A DNA stretch of 64,000 bases from Streptomyces endophytica (GCF_026153355.1 NZ_CP110636.1:5394001-5458000), one strand, 5' to 3'. Counted from the stretch's first letter, positions 18,953 through 28,111 are shown. Numbers and translations: made by a program. The notes: generated by a model from the sequence alone, not told the origin.

Positions 18953-19423
18953 TCAGACCAGGACGAAGAGAAGCAGTGGCACGACCGACGCGGAGGCTGC
19001 GGTACCGACCCAGGCGACCGAGAACCGCGCCTTGCGCCAACGCATGGTCCAGGGGAAGGCGCAGGTGAGCAGGGCAAGGCATGCGCCGGTCGCATAGAGG
19101 AAGGGTGCGCTGATCAGGGGGACGGTCACGTTGGCCGGACAGTGATCCGGGCCGCAGGAATCCGTGGCCATGGTGGCGAAGGCGTAGAGGGTGAAGGCCG
19201 GGAGGTAGAGACCGCCGATCACCCCGATTGCGACCAGCGGTGGGCACCACCAAAACGGGTCGCGGAGCCGACGTGCCGGGGAGGGGACGGGGCCGGGGAG
19301 GGGCATGGCAGGGTGGGGCGCCGGGGGCACGGTGGCAGGTGCGGCGTGGCGGTGGGCGACGGGCTCTGGCGCGTATGGGGTGGGGGCAGGGTGAGGCGGC
19401 AGAGCAGTTGCGTCGTCGGTCAT
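18953..19423 (-). CDS. hypothetical membrane protein with proline-rich N-terminus
   Basis: 156 residues. The first 55 residues are Pro/Ala/His-rich and cytoplasmic in character. Four hydrophobic segments follow (PPLVAIGVIGGLYLPAFTLY, PLISAPFLYATGACLALLT, and a C-terminal ASASVVPLLLFVLV), with a CGPDHC pair in the first exposed loop that could form a disulphide or bind metal. ATG 19423 is preferred to a TTG four codons earlier. Family not recognised. Confidence 0.6.
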   Translation of the reverse strand: MTDDATALPPHPAPTPYAPEPVAHRHAAPATVPPAPHPAMPLPGPVPSPARRLRDPFWWCPPLVAIGVIGGLYLPAFTLYAFATMATDSCGPDHCPANVTVPLISAPFLYATGACLALLTCAFPWTMRWRKARFSVAWVGTAASASVVPLLLFVLV

Positions 19424-19543
19424 GGGGTGAGTCAACGTGGCCGGAGAGCGTGGTTGCCAGGGGGCAGGTACTCAGGTGGGCTGATGGTGGAGGGGGCTAC
19501 GTACTTAACCGTCGAGCGGCTGCCGGTCCACCTAGCGCCCGTC

Positions 19544-19592
19544 AGCACGGAGCACGGAGCACCCAGCACCGAGCACCGAGCACCGAGCAGCA
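19544..19592. repeat. 7-bp tandem repeat
   Basis: Seven contiguous copies of an agcaccg-type unit (agcacgg, agcaccc, agcaccg and a final agcagca), upstream of the SixA-type gene. It lies in the 241-base gap between divergent genes. Confidence 0.85.
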
Positions 19593-19664
19593 GCATGAGC
19601 GACAGCATCGACCGGGCCGGGCTCCACGCCCCGCGCCCACCGTGCCCCGGAGGACAATGAAGGC

Positions 19665-20246
19665 ATGACGACGCCCATTCCTGCCCGGCTGGTGGTCCTG
19701 CGCCACGCCAAGTCAGCCTGGCCGCCGGACGTGCCTGATCACGAGCGCCCGCTGGGCAAGCGTGGCCGCAGGGATGCACCTGCGGCCGGGCGCCGGCTGC
19801 TGGCGGACGGGTGGGTGCCTGACCTCGTCCTGTGCTCCACGGCCCGCCGCACCCGCGAGACCTGGGACCTCGTCGCACCGGAGCTCGACGCCCGACCGGA
19901 GGTGGTCTTCGAGCCACGGGTCTACGGAGCGAGCGCCGCCGAGCTGCTCAATGTGTTGCGCGAGGTTCCGGAGCAGCGGCGGACGGTGCTGTTGATCAGT
20001 CATCAGCCGGGCGTCCAGGACGTGGTGCTGGCGCTGGCGGAACAGGGAAAGGGAGAGGGAAAGCAAGAGGAAGAGGGGGGCAGGGACGCGGACGGGGACG
20101 GGGAGGCGTTGGGGCGGGTGCGTGCGAAGTTCCCTACGTCGGGGATTGCGGTCCTAGGTCTGCGGGGCGCCTGGGCGGACCTCGCGCCGGGCACCGCCAC
20201 CCTCACGGACTTCACCGTCCCGCGCGGCGAAGCTCCTGGGAAGTGA
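19665..20246 (+). CDS. SixA-type phosphohistidine phosphatase (histidine phosphatase superfamily)
   Basis: 193 residues. The phosphate-binding RHG-like motif is LRHAKS (Arg13, His14), followed by the SixA-specific ERPLGKRGRRDA and the LCSTARRTRETW core; the second catalytic His is His113 in LLISHQPG. These enzymes remove phosphate from protein histidines or small phosphoesters. Residues about 128-150 are an acidic/Gly-Lys insertion (GKGEGKQEEEGGRDADGDGE) absent from typical members and resembling a repeat expansion. Start ATG 19665 gives the expected short N-terminus. It stands alone. Confidence 0.9.
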   Translation: MTTPIPARLVVLRHAKSAWPPDVPDHERPLGKRGRRDAPAAGRRLLADGWVPDLVLCSTARRTRETWDLVAPELDARPEVVFEPRVYGASAAELLNVLREVPEQRRTVLLISHQPGVQDVVLALAEQGKGEGKQEEEGGRDADGDGEALGRVRAKFPTSGIAVLGLRGAWADLAPGTATLTDFTVPRGEAPGK

Positions 20247-20324
20247 CCCGAAGCGCTCAGTTCGCGCTTCCCTCTTCGCCACCCACCGACCAAGCGGCGG
20301 CGACCAGTAGCCACCGGCCGGCCA

Positions 20325-21386
20325 TCATCGCCCCCCGCCCCCGAACATCGCCGCCCCCTCCACCCCCGTCGCCTGGTTTTCCGCGACGTACGGCCGCAGT
20401 TCCGCCTCGTAGGCGGCGAAGGCGGTCGTGTGGTCGCCGTTCGCGCCGGCCAGGTGTCGGGCCAGCGTCCGGGCGCCGATCAGGGCCTGGGAGGTGCCCA
20501 TTCCGCTGGTGGGCGCGGCGCAGTAGCCCGCGTCGCCGAGCAGGGCGACCCGGCCCTGCGACCAGCGGTCCAGGTGGACCTGGCAGGCTGAGGAGAAGTA
20601 GAAGTCGTCGGCCTCGCTCATGGCGTCCAGCAGTCGCGGCGCTTCCCAGCCGCGTCCCGCGAACGCGGTGCGCAGCGCCCGCTCCTGTTCCTCCCGGCCG
20701 CAGCGGTCCAGCGCGGGCGTCGGGGTGGCGAACGAGAGGCTGACCGTCAGCCGGTCCGCGTCGCTGGCGCTGAACGCGTAGATCGCCGTGTCGGGTGCAT
20801 GCTGCAGCACACCGCTGCGGTCGAGGCCCAGGTAGTTCGCGGTGCTGAAGCCGGCGCCGGAGAGGCCGAGGTGGCGCACCGCGTCGGCGTGCGGGCCGAA
20901 CGCGAGCTGCCGGACCTTCGAGTACACCCCGTCCGCCCCTATGACGAGGTCGAAGGTACGGGGCGCGCCGCGCTCGAACTCGACGGCGACGCCGGAGTCG
21001 TGCTGGGTGAGCGCGCTGATCGAGTCGTTGAAGACGTACTCCACGTCGTGCGTGGTGATCCGGTGCAGGATCCGGGTCAACTCCCGCTTCGGAACCTCCA
21101 GTTCGCCGGCGAACGCTTCGGCCGGGAGCATCCCGGTCTCGGTGCCGGCCTCGTCCACCAGGGATGTGCCGCGCATCTTGGTCTCGTGGCGGCGCACCTC
21201 GGCGAGGATGCCCAGGTCGTCGAGCACGTCGAACGCGGCGCCGCGGAAGTCGACCGCGTACCCGCTGTCCCGGAGGTCCGGGGCGCGTTCGACCACGGTG
21301 ACGTCGTAGCCGTCGCGGTGCAGGAAGTAGGCGAGGGCGGGTCCGGCCACGCTCGCACCCGAGATCAGAACCGTTGCGTGAGTCAT
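20325..21386 (-). CDS. FAD-dependent monooxygenase
   Basis: 353 residues of the aromatic hydroxylase (PHBH/TetX-like) group: an N-terminal dinucleotide motif (LISGASVAGPALAYFL), an Arg-containing substrate region, the DG motif (IGADGVYSKVRQLAFG) and the GD motif (GRVALLGDAGYCAAPTSGMG), which together bind FAD and NAD(P)H. It likely hydroxylates a small aromatic or polyketide-like compound; substrate unknown. ATG 21386 sits next to inverted repeat 21412-21445 and the divergent TetR gene, so TetR control is likely. A Gly run ends the protein. Confidence 0.9.
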   Translation of the reverse strand: MTHATVLISGASVAGPALAYFLHRDGYDVTVVERAPDLRDSGYAVDFRGAAFDVLDDLGILAEVRRHETKMRGTSLVDEAGTETGMLPAEAFAGELEVPKRELTRILHRITTHDVEYVFNDSISALTQHDSGVAVEFERGAPRTFDLVIGADGVYSKVRQLAFGPHADAVRHLGLSGAGFSTANYLGLDRSGVLQHAPDTAIYAFSASDADRLTVSLSFATPTPALDRCGREEQERALRTAFAGRGWEAPRLLDAMSEADDFYFSSACQVHLDRWSQGRVALLGDAGYCAAPTSGMGTSQALIGARTLARHLAGANGDHTTAFAAYEAELRPYVAENQATGVEGAAMFGGGGR

Positions 21387-21411
21387 GGGAATGACCATAG
21401 CCAGGATTTGC

Positions 21412-21445
21412 CCAAATGGTCAAACCGCTTGGATAAACCATTTGG
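21412..21445. promoter_or_regulatory. candidate TetR operator between divergent genes
   Basis: CCAAATGGT at 21412-21420 is inversely repeated as ACCATTTGG at 21437-21445 with 16 bases between. It lies 26 bases upstream of the monooxygenase start and in the same intergenic region as the TetR start, the usual position for a shared operator. Confidence 0.6.
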
Positions 21446-21569
21446 TCAACCAAGGGACGGAGCGGTGGATCGGTCGTGGAGGGCCGCCTTCAAGTCGACC
21501 AAGTGGCTGAACCAGCCGGATGAACCATGCGGCTGAACCATGCGGACAACCCTCGGATACGCTGCGGAC

Positions 21570-22058
21570 ATGGGAAATCGAGAGGACCTCCTCGCCGGCG
21601 CGAAGCAGTGCCTGATCGAACGCGGCTGGGCGCGGACCACCGTCCGGGACATCGCGGCAGCGGCCGGAGTCAGCCATGCCGCCATCGGCTACCACTTCGG
21701 GTCCCGGGACGCGCTGCTCACGCAGGCGCTCGTGAAGGCCGTGGACGAGCTCGGTGACGAGCTCGCGAGTCGCGCGCCCGAAGGTACCCCGGAGCAGCGC
21801 TGGCAGGCACTGATCGACAGCTTCACCACGCACCGGGCCCTGTGGGTGGCCCAGTTGGAGGCCGCGGTGCAGGCCGAACGGTCACCGGAGGTACGGGCGC
21901 ACCTCGCCGAGGGGCAGCGCATGGCGCGGGAGGGTCTCGGGGGCTCGGTACCGCTCGCCCTGCTGAGCGGTCTGATGCTGCAGTGGCTGGTGGACCCGGA
22001 GAACGCGCCGTCGGGCGCGGAAGTCATCGCGGAACTACGCTCGACGTCCCTGGATTGA
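21570..22058 (+). CDS. TetR/AcrR family transcriptional regulator
   Basis: 162 residues. The TetR DNA-binding domain is clear: REDLLAGAKQCLIERGWART, TVRDIAAAAGVSHAAIGYHF, then RDALLTQAL. The ligand domain is short, with LWVAQLEAAVQAERSPEVRAHL matching actinobacterial TetR C-terminal domains. It probably represses the divergent FAD monooxygenase through the inverted repeat at 21412-21445. ATG 21570 is preferred over 21540 because TetR domains normally start within ten residues of the protein start; the leader between carries a small direct repeat (tgaaccatgcgg). Confidence 0.88.
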   Translation: MGNREDLLAGAKQCLIERGWARTTVRDIAAAAGVSHAAIGYHFGSRDALLTQALVKAVDELGDELASRAPEGTPEQRWQALIDSFTTHRALWVAQLEAAVQAERSPEVRAHLAEGQRMAREGLGGSVPLALLSGLMLQWLVDPENAPSGAEVIAELRSTSLD

Positions 22059-22546
22059 TGTCCATGGATTGACGCCCATGGGGTGGCCGCCGCGGGTTGG
22101 CCCCCACGGGTTGGCCACTCCAAAGCCAACGTATGGCCGTGCCCCACCCCGCCGGACGGCCGGAGTCTTCGCCGGATGCAGAGCGGCGTCACCCTGGTGG
22201 ACGACGACGGCCGGGATATTCCCACGGGGCTGGGGCGCCGTTTCTTCTGCGCGACGGACGAGACCGAGCCGGTCGGCGCGCCCCGATGGTCCGCGTCCGG
22301 AAGACGCGGCCATTCCGCCATCGCGGTGCGTCACCGTCAGCGTATTGGCCGCCGCCACGCTGACCACCCTCGCCTTCAGCGCGCCCGACACGGTGCGCTA
22401 CATCAAGATGGACATGAGGTGAGAGACCATCCGAGGACGGTGGGCCGGTGAGCGAGGGAACGGCACAGGATCAACACCCGTGTCACCGCGAGGAAATTCG
22501 CCCCCTGGTGAAGCCTCCCCGCACCTACGCGAAGGAACGCTGACCG
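22059..22546. other. intergenic region; possible DUF6893-like remnant at its 3' part
   Basis: No full gene is supported. At 22336-22422 one frame reads SVLAAATLTTLAF then APDTVRYIKMDMR before a stop; a helix followed by PDxxRYIK resembles tiny actinobacterial DUF6893 proteins, but there is no usual start codon. The 5' part repeats gggttggcc. GAAGGAA for the hemerythrin gene lies at the 3' edge. Confidence 0.35.
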
Positions 22547-23233
22547 ATGGGCCCCGTCTCGGACGCCCCAGACACCCCAGACACCCCGGATACCCCAGAC
22601 ACCCCGGGTACCCCGGGTACCCCGGGTACCCCAGACGCCTCGAACACCCCAGACACTCCAGGCACCTCGGATGCCCCGGACGTCATCGAGGAGCTCACCG
22701 CCGACCACCGCGCGGTACAGCGACTCTTCGACCGTATTCGCGCCGCCGCACCGGGAAGTGCCGCCCGTAAGGCCCTCGTCGAGCAGGTGTCCACCGCCCT
22801 GGTCCGGCACTTCGTCGCGGAGAAGGCGTACCTGTACCCCGCCGTGCGGGACCACGTGGCGGACGGGCGGCGGTGGGCCGAGAAGGGGTTGTCCGACCAC
22901 CAGAACATCGAGGAGCTGCTGCACGAGCTGGAACAGCGGGAGGCGCAGGACGAGGACTTCACCGCCCTGGTCCTGACCCTGTCGACCGGGGTGACCAGTC
23001 ACTTCCTCGACGAACAACAACGGCTCTTTCCCCGGCTGCAAGCCACCTGCCCCGCGCACACCCGGCGGGAGCTCGGCGAGAAGATCCGGCGGACGAGGAA
23101 CAGCGCCCCGACCCACCCCCGGCCCAACGCCCCGGACTCCGCCCTGGCCACCCGCGCGGTGAGCCCCGGCCTCGGCCTGCTGGACGGAGTACGGGACTTC
23201 CTCACCCGACGGGGCCGCACCCGGCGGTCCTGA
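22547..23233 (+). CDS. hemerythrin domain protein
   Basis: 228 residues. Residues 1-45 are an Asp-Thr-Pro repeat (9-bp units). The hemerythrin-like four-helix bundle follows, with iron ligands in the expected order: ADHRAVQRLFDR, VRHFVAEKAYLYP, DHQNIEELLHELE and THFLDEQ-like TSHFLDEQQRLFP. Such proteins bind a di-iron centre and sense or bind oxygen or NO. The C-terminal 50 residues are basic and disordered. ATG 22547 has a distant GAAGGAA. It precedes the holin-X and cytochrome b genes, so an oxygen-related cluster is plausible. Confidence 0.88.
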   Translation: MGPVSDAPDTPDTPDTPDTPGTPGTPGTPDASNTPDTPGTSDAPDVIEELTADHRAVQRLFDRIRAAAPGSAARKALVEQVSTALVRHFVAEKAYLYPAVRDHVADGRRWAEKGLSDHQNIEELLHELEQREAQDEDFTALVLTLSTGVTSHFLDEQQRLFPRLQATCPAHTRRELGEKIRRTRNSAPTHPRPNAPDSALATRAVSPGLGLLDGVRDFLTRRGRTRRS

Positions 23234-23547
23234 AGGCGGCTCGACAGTCCCGACGAACGGCTCGCCAGTCCGGACGGCCGGCTCGACAACCCGACGAGCG
23301 GCCCGACAGCCCGGACGGCCGGCCCGACAGCCCCGGACGAACGGCCCGACAACCCGGACGGCCGGCCCGACAGCCCGGAAGAGCGGCCCGACAAGCCGTC
23401 GTCCCGGCCGGCGCCCGGACCGCGGCCATGCGCCGGAAAGCGGCGCGCCAGGTGGGTGGCAGCCGCGCCCGGCCCGTTTGGCCGTGCCGTGGAGGTGTTA
23501 CGGCTAGGCGGTGCGCTCGTGGTACGCGTCGAGAAAGGGCTCGTGTG
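23234..23547. repeat. degenerate tandem repeat between genes
   Basis: Bases about 23240-23400 are built of the words gacagcccggacggccggccc and cgacaacccgg in an irregular series of roughly 21-24 bp units. In translation this gives SPDGRPD-like units but there is no gene signature. The rest is non-coding. Confidence 0.6.
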
Positions 23548-24085
23548 ATGGCCGAGCAGCATCCGGACCAAAACGGTGGCGTACCCGATCCGCCGGCCCA
23601 AGACGGTGGTGTGCCCGATCCGCCCGCCCAAAACGGTGGTGTACCCCATCCGCAGAACCAAAACAGCGGCGTACCCCATCCGCCGACCCAAAACGGCGGC
23701 GTACCCCATCCGCCGGCCCCCATGGGCAGGTTCTCCGGGGCGGCGGGACGGTTGATCCGAGGAGGTGGTCACCTTGGTCCAGGCGGAGCTCGAACGGGCG
23801 AGGGGCGAACTGACCGAAAGGGCCCGCGGGACGCGCCTGGGCTCCCTGGCCCTGACCGCCGGCGGTGTCTGCGCCTCGCTGGCGCTGCTGTCGGCCCATG
23901 AGGCGGTGCTGCGCGCGGCGGAACGGCACTGGCCGCCACCGCAGCGGGCCGCCGCCACCATGGCGCTCGGCTACGCCGCGGGTGCCGTGGCGCTCGCCTC
24001 GTTCGGCTGCTGGCGGCTGCGGAAGGCCCGCGCCGCCTCGCGCGAGGCGGCGGCGCAGATGATCCCCGACCGGACGGCCGACTGA
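23548..24085 (+). pseudogene. Actinobacterial Holin-X / phage-holin-like membrane protein, frameshifted
   Basis: From ATG 23548 the first frame encodes five copies of a 10-residue repeat (NGGVPDPPAQ type) and then RFSGAAGRLI; the neighbouring frame from about 23759 continues EEVVTLVQAELERARGEL, two membrane helices (LALTAGGVCASLALLSAH and MALGYAAGAVALASFGCW) and a basic tail. This is the layout of Actinobacterial_Holin_X proteins, membrane proteins of unknown role with no proven holin function. Removing one C near 23757-23758 would join the frames. As written the second part could start only at GTG 23765, with its SD too close. There are no phage genes nearby. Confidence 0.7.
23569..23718. 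repeat. 30-bp in-frame minisatellite, 5 copies
   Basis: Five contiguous 30-bp units (23569-23598, 23599-23628, 23629-23658, 23659-23688, 23689-23718) encode N-G-G-V-P-(D/H)-P-P-A-Q variants. There are no spacers, so it is not CRISPR. Confidence 0.9.
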
Positions 24086-24226
24086 GCCCGTACGCCAAAG
24101 AGTGCAGGTGGCGGCCGTCGGGCCCGGGCTCGATCGGCTCCGTGCGGTCGGGGTGCCCGGGTCCGTGCGCGTCGGTGCGGCGCTGGGCGCAGGGAGGCAT
24201 CCGCAGGGGCGAAGAGGGAGTGGAGC

Positions 24227-25878
24227 ATGCTGTTCCAGAAGCGGAAGGCCCGGCTTGCGGCGCAGGCCCGCGAGGCGGCCGTCACCAGCTACAGCGCGCT
24301 GGACCGCCGGGCCCCGGTCTCCGAACTGGCGAAGGAGCTGCTGCGCAAGGCCTTCCCGGACCACTGGTCCTTCCTGCTGGGCGAAATCGCGCTGTACAGC
24401 CTCGTGGTACTGGTGCTGACCGGAAGCTATCTGACGCTGTATTTCGAACCCAGCATGAGCCAGAGCACGTACCACGGTGCGTTCCACCCGCTGGACGGGC
24501 TCGTGATGACGGACGCCTATGCGTCGACCCTGGACATCAGTTTCGATGTCCGGGGCGGGCTGCTGATCCGGCAGATGCACCACTGGGCGGCCCTGGTGTT
24601 CGTGGCCGCGCTGGGCGTGCACATGCTGCGGGTGTTCTTCACCGGGGCCTTCCGCCGTCCCCGCGAAGTCAACTGGATGATCGGGGTGACGCTGTTCCTG
24701 CTCGCCCTGCTGGAGGGATTCGCCGGTTATTCCCTTCCCGACGACCTGCTGTCCGGCACGGGGCTGCGCACCGCGAACACCATCGTGCTGTCCATTCCCG
24801 TCGTGGGAACGTATCTGAGCTATTTCCTGTGGGGCGGGTCGTACCCCGGCCACATCCTGATTCCCCGGCTGTACACGGTGCATGTGCTGTTCGTGCCCGC
24901 GATTCTGATCGCCCTGCTCGGTGCGCATCTGGTGATGGTGGTCTATCTGAAGCACACTCAGTGGTCGGCCAGGGGGAAGACCAATCGGAACGCCGTCGGG
25001 CAGCCGATGTTCCCGCAGTTCACGGCCAAGTCCACCGGTCTGTGCCTGATGGTCTTCGGGGTGGTGGCCTGGCTGGGGGCGGTGGCCCAGATCAACCCGG
25101 TGTGGGACTACGGCCCCTATGTGGCGGACCAGGCGTCCACCGATGCCCAGCCGGACTGGTACGTGGGCTTCCTCGAAGGGGCGTTGCGGCTGATGCCCCG
25201 TGGGAGACCAATGTGGCGGGGCACACCATCATGTGGAACGTGCTCCTCCCGGCGGTGGTGCTGCCCGGTGTGCTCTTCCTCGTGCTCTACCTGTACCCGT
25301 ACTTCGAGAAGTGGGTGACGGGTGACCTGATGGAGCATCACCTCTGTGACCGGCCGCGCGACCGCCCCACCCGTACGGGCCTGGGGGTCGCTGCGATCGT
25401 CTTCTACGCCGTGTTGCTGGTGGCCGGCGGCAACGACGTGGTCGCCGCGGTCTTCGAGGTCTCGGTCGAGGTGCTGACCTGGATCTTCCGCATCGCGGTG
25501 ATCGTCGGCCCGATCCTCGCGTTCCTGATCACCAAGCGCTTCTGCCTGGCCCTGCAGGCCCACGACCGACAGCTGCTCGAAGAGGGCGAGGAGACCGGTC
25601 AGATCAGCCAGAACGTCTACGGTGGGATCGGCGAGAGCAACCGCCCGCTCGACACCGACCAGCGTTACCGCCTGCTGGTGCGGGACGTTCCCGCGCCGCT
25701 GGAGCATCCGGGCGAGCGGGCACCGCGCCGGCAGCGGCTGCGCGCCGTGCTGAGCGCCTGGTACTACCGCGACCGGGTCGACATGCCGGCCACCGCGGAG
25801 GAGCGTCTCCAGATTTCCGGAAAGACGATGGACCCGGTGGCCGGCGCGGGCCGGGCGGGCGAGGACGAGACTCCCTAG
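24227..25878 (+). pseudogene. qcrB: cytochrome b of the bc1 complex (QcrB-like), split by a one-base deletion
   Basis: Two frames join to about 550 residues. The first part has the N-terminal cytosolic segment (RKAFPDHWSFLLGEIALYS), heme-binding helices with HHWAALVFVAALGVHMLR and later YTVHVLFVPAILIALLGAHL, and the Qo-site PDWYVGFLEGALRLMP; the second part continues PWETNVAGHTIMWNV, further helices and the long actinobacterial C-terminal tail. One C missing in gccccgtggg (25194-25203) would repair it. The protein would accept electrons from menaquinol. No qcrA or qcrC lies nearby, so this is an orphan paralogue, with ctaD/ctaF on the other strand. Confidence 0.88.
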
Positions 25879-26006
25879 GGGGAACCGGTGGCTGCCGCCT
25901 CCCCAGGACGCCATCGAGGACATCCTGCGCGGCCTACGGGAACGCCGGACTGCCCGCCACTCCACTACGGGCGCCCCGGGAGGCTGGGAACCTTCAGCGG
26001 GCCCGT

Positions 26007-26396
26007 TCAGTCGTCGCGGCGGGCGAATTCGAAGACCATTCCGAAGATGGCGGACACGGTGACGCCGAGCCCGATGAGGAGCAGCCACACCGCGTAGACG
26101 AGGCCGAGTCCCGACAGTGCCACGCCCAGTGCGACCACGATCGGATAGCCGCTGTGCGGCGGGAAGAAGTCGAGTGGGCCGCTGCGCTCGTGGATCTCGG
26201 ATTCCTGCCGGTCCTCCGGCCGTTCGCCCTTGCGGCGGTAGTTCACGACGCAGAAGAACGAGATGACGACCGCCATGAAGCAGGACACCGTGAGCGCGGC
26301 GATGCCGGCCGGTTCCCGGGCGAACCAGATGTACACCGCGTCGGTGAGCAGGAAGAAAAGCGCGACGCCCGCGAAGAGATACGCCTCGGCTTTCAT
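26007..26396 (-). CDS. ctaF: cytochrome c oxidase subunit IV, actinobacterial type (CtaF)
   Basis: 129 residues with four hydrophobic segments: AYLFAGVALFFLLTDAVYIWF, AALTVSCFMAVVISFFCVVNY, YPIVVALGVALSGLGLVYAVW and LLLIGLGVTVSAIFGMVFEF. The loop ERSGPLDFFPPHSGYPI matches the conserved DFFPPHSxYP of actinobacterial CtaF, which supports the aa3 oxidase core. The ATG at 26396 overlaps the ctaD stop by four bases (ATGA), so it is translationally coupled. It is the second gene of a ctaD-ctaF operon. Confidence 0.9.
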   Translation of the reverse strand: MKAEAYLFAGVALFFLLTDAVYIWFAREPAGIAALTVSCFMAVVISFFCVVNYRRKGERPEDRQESEIHERSGPLDFFPPHSGYPIVVALGVALSGLGLVYAVWLLLIGLGVTVSAIFGMVFEFARRDD

Positions 26397-28111
26397 TTCT
26401 GCTCGTCTCCCAAGGTGTCCGGGGTCGGTTGGGACGTTCCGCGTTCGCCCGGGGCGAGTTCGAGGTACTGGGGATGATGGAGGTCGAAGGCGGGCGAGTC
26501 GGAGCGGATCCGGGGAAGGGCCACGAAGTTGTGGCGGGGCGGCGGACACGAGGTGGCCCACTCCAGCGACCGTCCGAATCCCCATGGGTCGTCACTCTCC
26601 ACCCTGGGCGCGTATTTCGCGGTCTTCCAGACGTTGTAGAGGAAGGGCAGCGTCGACAGGCCCAGCAGGAACGCACCGACCGAGGAGATGGTGTTCAGGA
26701 GGGTGAAGCCGTCGGCGGGGAGATAGTCGGCGTAGCGGCGCGGCATGCCCATCTCGCCGAGCCAGTGGTGGACGAGGAAGGTGGTCTGGAAGCCGATGAA
26801 CAACGTCCAGAAGTGAATCCTCCCCAGTCGCTCGTCGAGCATCCGGCCGGTCCACTTCGGCCACCAGAAATAGAATCCGCCGAACATCGCGAAGACGATC
26901 GTGCCGAACAGCACATAGTGCAGATGCGCGACGATGAAGTACGTATCGGTGACCTGGAAGTCCATGGGTGGTGAGGCGATCAGCACACCGCTGAGGCCCC
27001 CGAGGAGAAAGGTCACCATGAATCCGACGGCCCAGAGCATCGGCGTCTCGAACGACAGGCTGCCCCGCCACATCGTCCCGATCCAGTTGAAGAACTTCAC
27101 CCCGGTCGGTGCCGCGATCAGGAAGGACATCAGGGAGAAGAACGGCAGCAGCACCGCGCCCGTGGCGAACATGTGGTGCGCCCATACCGTGGCGGACAGC
27201 ATGGTGATGGCGATCGTCGCGCCGACCATGCCGACGTATCCGAAGACCGGTTTGCGGCTGAAGACGGGCACGATCTCGGTCACCACACCGAAGAACGGCA
27301 GCGCGACGATATAGACCTCGGGGTGACCGAAGAACCAGAAAAGGTGCTGCCAGAGCAGCGCGCCGCCGTTGGCCGCGTCAAAGACGTGCGCACCGAGCCT
27401 CCGGTCGGCCAGCAGCACGAGGAGTGCGGCGGTGAGGACCGGAAAGGCGAGCAGCGCCAGAATGGAAGTGAACAGGATGTTCCAGGTGAAGATCGGCATC
27501 CGGAACATCGTCATTCCGGGGGCGCGCAGCGTGATGATGGTGGCGACGAAATTCACCGAGCCGAGGGTGGTGCTGAGACCGGCGACGACCAGGCCCGCCG
27601 CCCACAGGTCGCCGCCGGCACCCGGCGAGAAGACCTCGCTGTTCAGCGGTGCGTAGGCGAACCATCCGAAGGGGGCGGCACCGCCCGGCACGACGAATCC
27701 CGACACCACCATCAGCCCGCCGAAGAGGAAGAGCCAGTAGGTCAGGGCGTTGAGGCGGGGAAAGGCGACGTCGGGTGCGCCGATCTGCAGGGGCATGACG
27801 GCATTGGCGAACCCGGCGAACGTCGGGGTCGCGAAGAGCAGCATCATGACCGTGCCGTGAATGGTGAACAGCTGGTTGTACTGCTCATTGCTGACGATCT
27901 GCATGCCCGGTCGGGCCAGCTCCGCGCGCATCAGCATCGCGAGAATTCCGGCGAACAGGAAGAACCCGAAGGCGGTGACGAGATACATATTGCCGATCAC
28001 CTTGTGATCGGTGGTCGTCAGGTACTTCCGGATCCTGCTGCCTGCTTTCACGCGCGGATTCTGGGAGGCGTCCAGCGGCTCCCGCCGCCGGTCGTGGTCC
28101 AGCTGCGACAT
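26393..28111 (-). CDS. ctaD: cytochrome c oxidase subunit I (CtaD), aa3-type
   Basis: 572 residues with about 12 membrane helices. Key residues are visible: heme a ligand in TIHGTVMMLLFATP, CuB His and cross-linked Tyr in WFFGHPEVYIVALP, the CuB His pair in VWAHHMFATG, and the heme ligands in VAHLHYVLFG. Subunit I reduces oxygen to water with proton pumping. ATG 28111 follows GGAGGGG with good spacing. ctaC (subunit II) and ctaE (subunit III) are not in the window, so this is probably a second ctaD copy that must borrow the other subunits. It is convergent with the orphan qcrB. Confidence 0.95.
   Translation of the reverse strand: MSQLDHDRRREPLDASQNPRVKAGSRIRKYLTTTDHKVIGNMYLVTAFGFFLFAGILAMLMRAELARPGMQIVSNEQYNQLFTIHGTVMMLLFATPTFAGFANAVMPLQIGAPDVAFPRLNALTYWLFLFGGLMVVSGFVVPGGAAPFGWFAYAPLNSEVFSPGAGGDLWAAGLVVAGLSTTLGSVNFVATIITLRAPGMTMFRMPIFTWNILFTSILALLAFPVLTAALLVLLADRRLGAHVFDAANGGALLWQHLFWFFGHPEVYIVALPFFGVVTEIVPVFSRKPVFGYVGMVGATIAITMLSATVWAHHMFATGAVLLPFFSLMSFLIAAPTGVKFFNWIGTMWRGSLSFETPMLWAVGFMVTFLLGGLSGVLIASPPMDFQVTDTYFIVAHLHYVLFGTIVFAMFGGFYFWWPKWTGRMLDERLGRIHFWTLFIGFQTTFLVHHWLGEMGMPRRYADYLPADGFTLLNTISSVGAFLLGLSTLPFLYNVWKTAKYAPRVESDDPWGFGRSLEWATSCPPPRHNFVALPRIRSDSPAFDLHHPQYLELAPGERGTSQPTPDTLGDEQK

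Noticed and set aside
23569..23718. CRISPR array
   Set aside because: Repeats are contiguous, without spacers, and lie in a coding frame.
23548..24085. Prophage because of the holin-like gene
   Set aside because: Actinobacterial Holin-X proteins are chromosomal; no phage gene or attachment site nearby.
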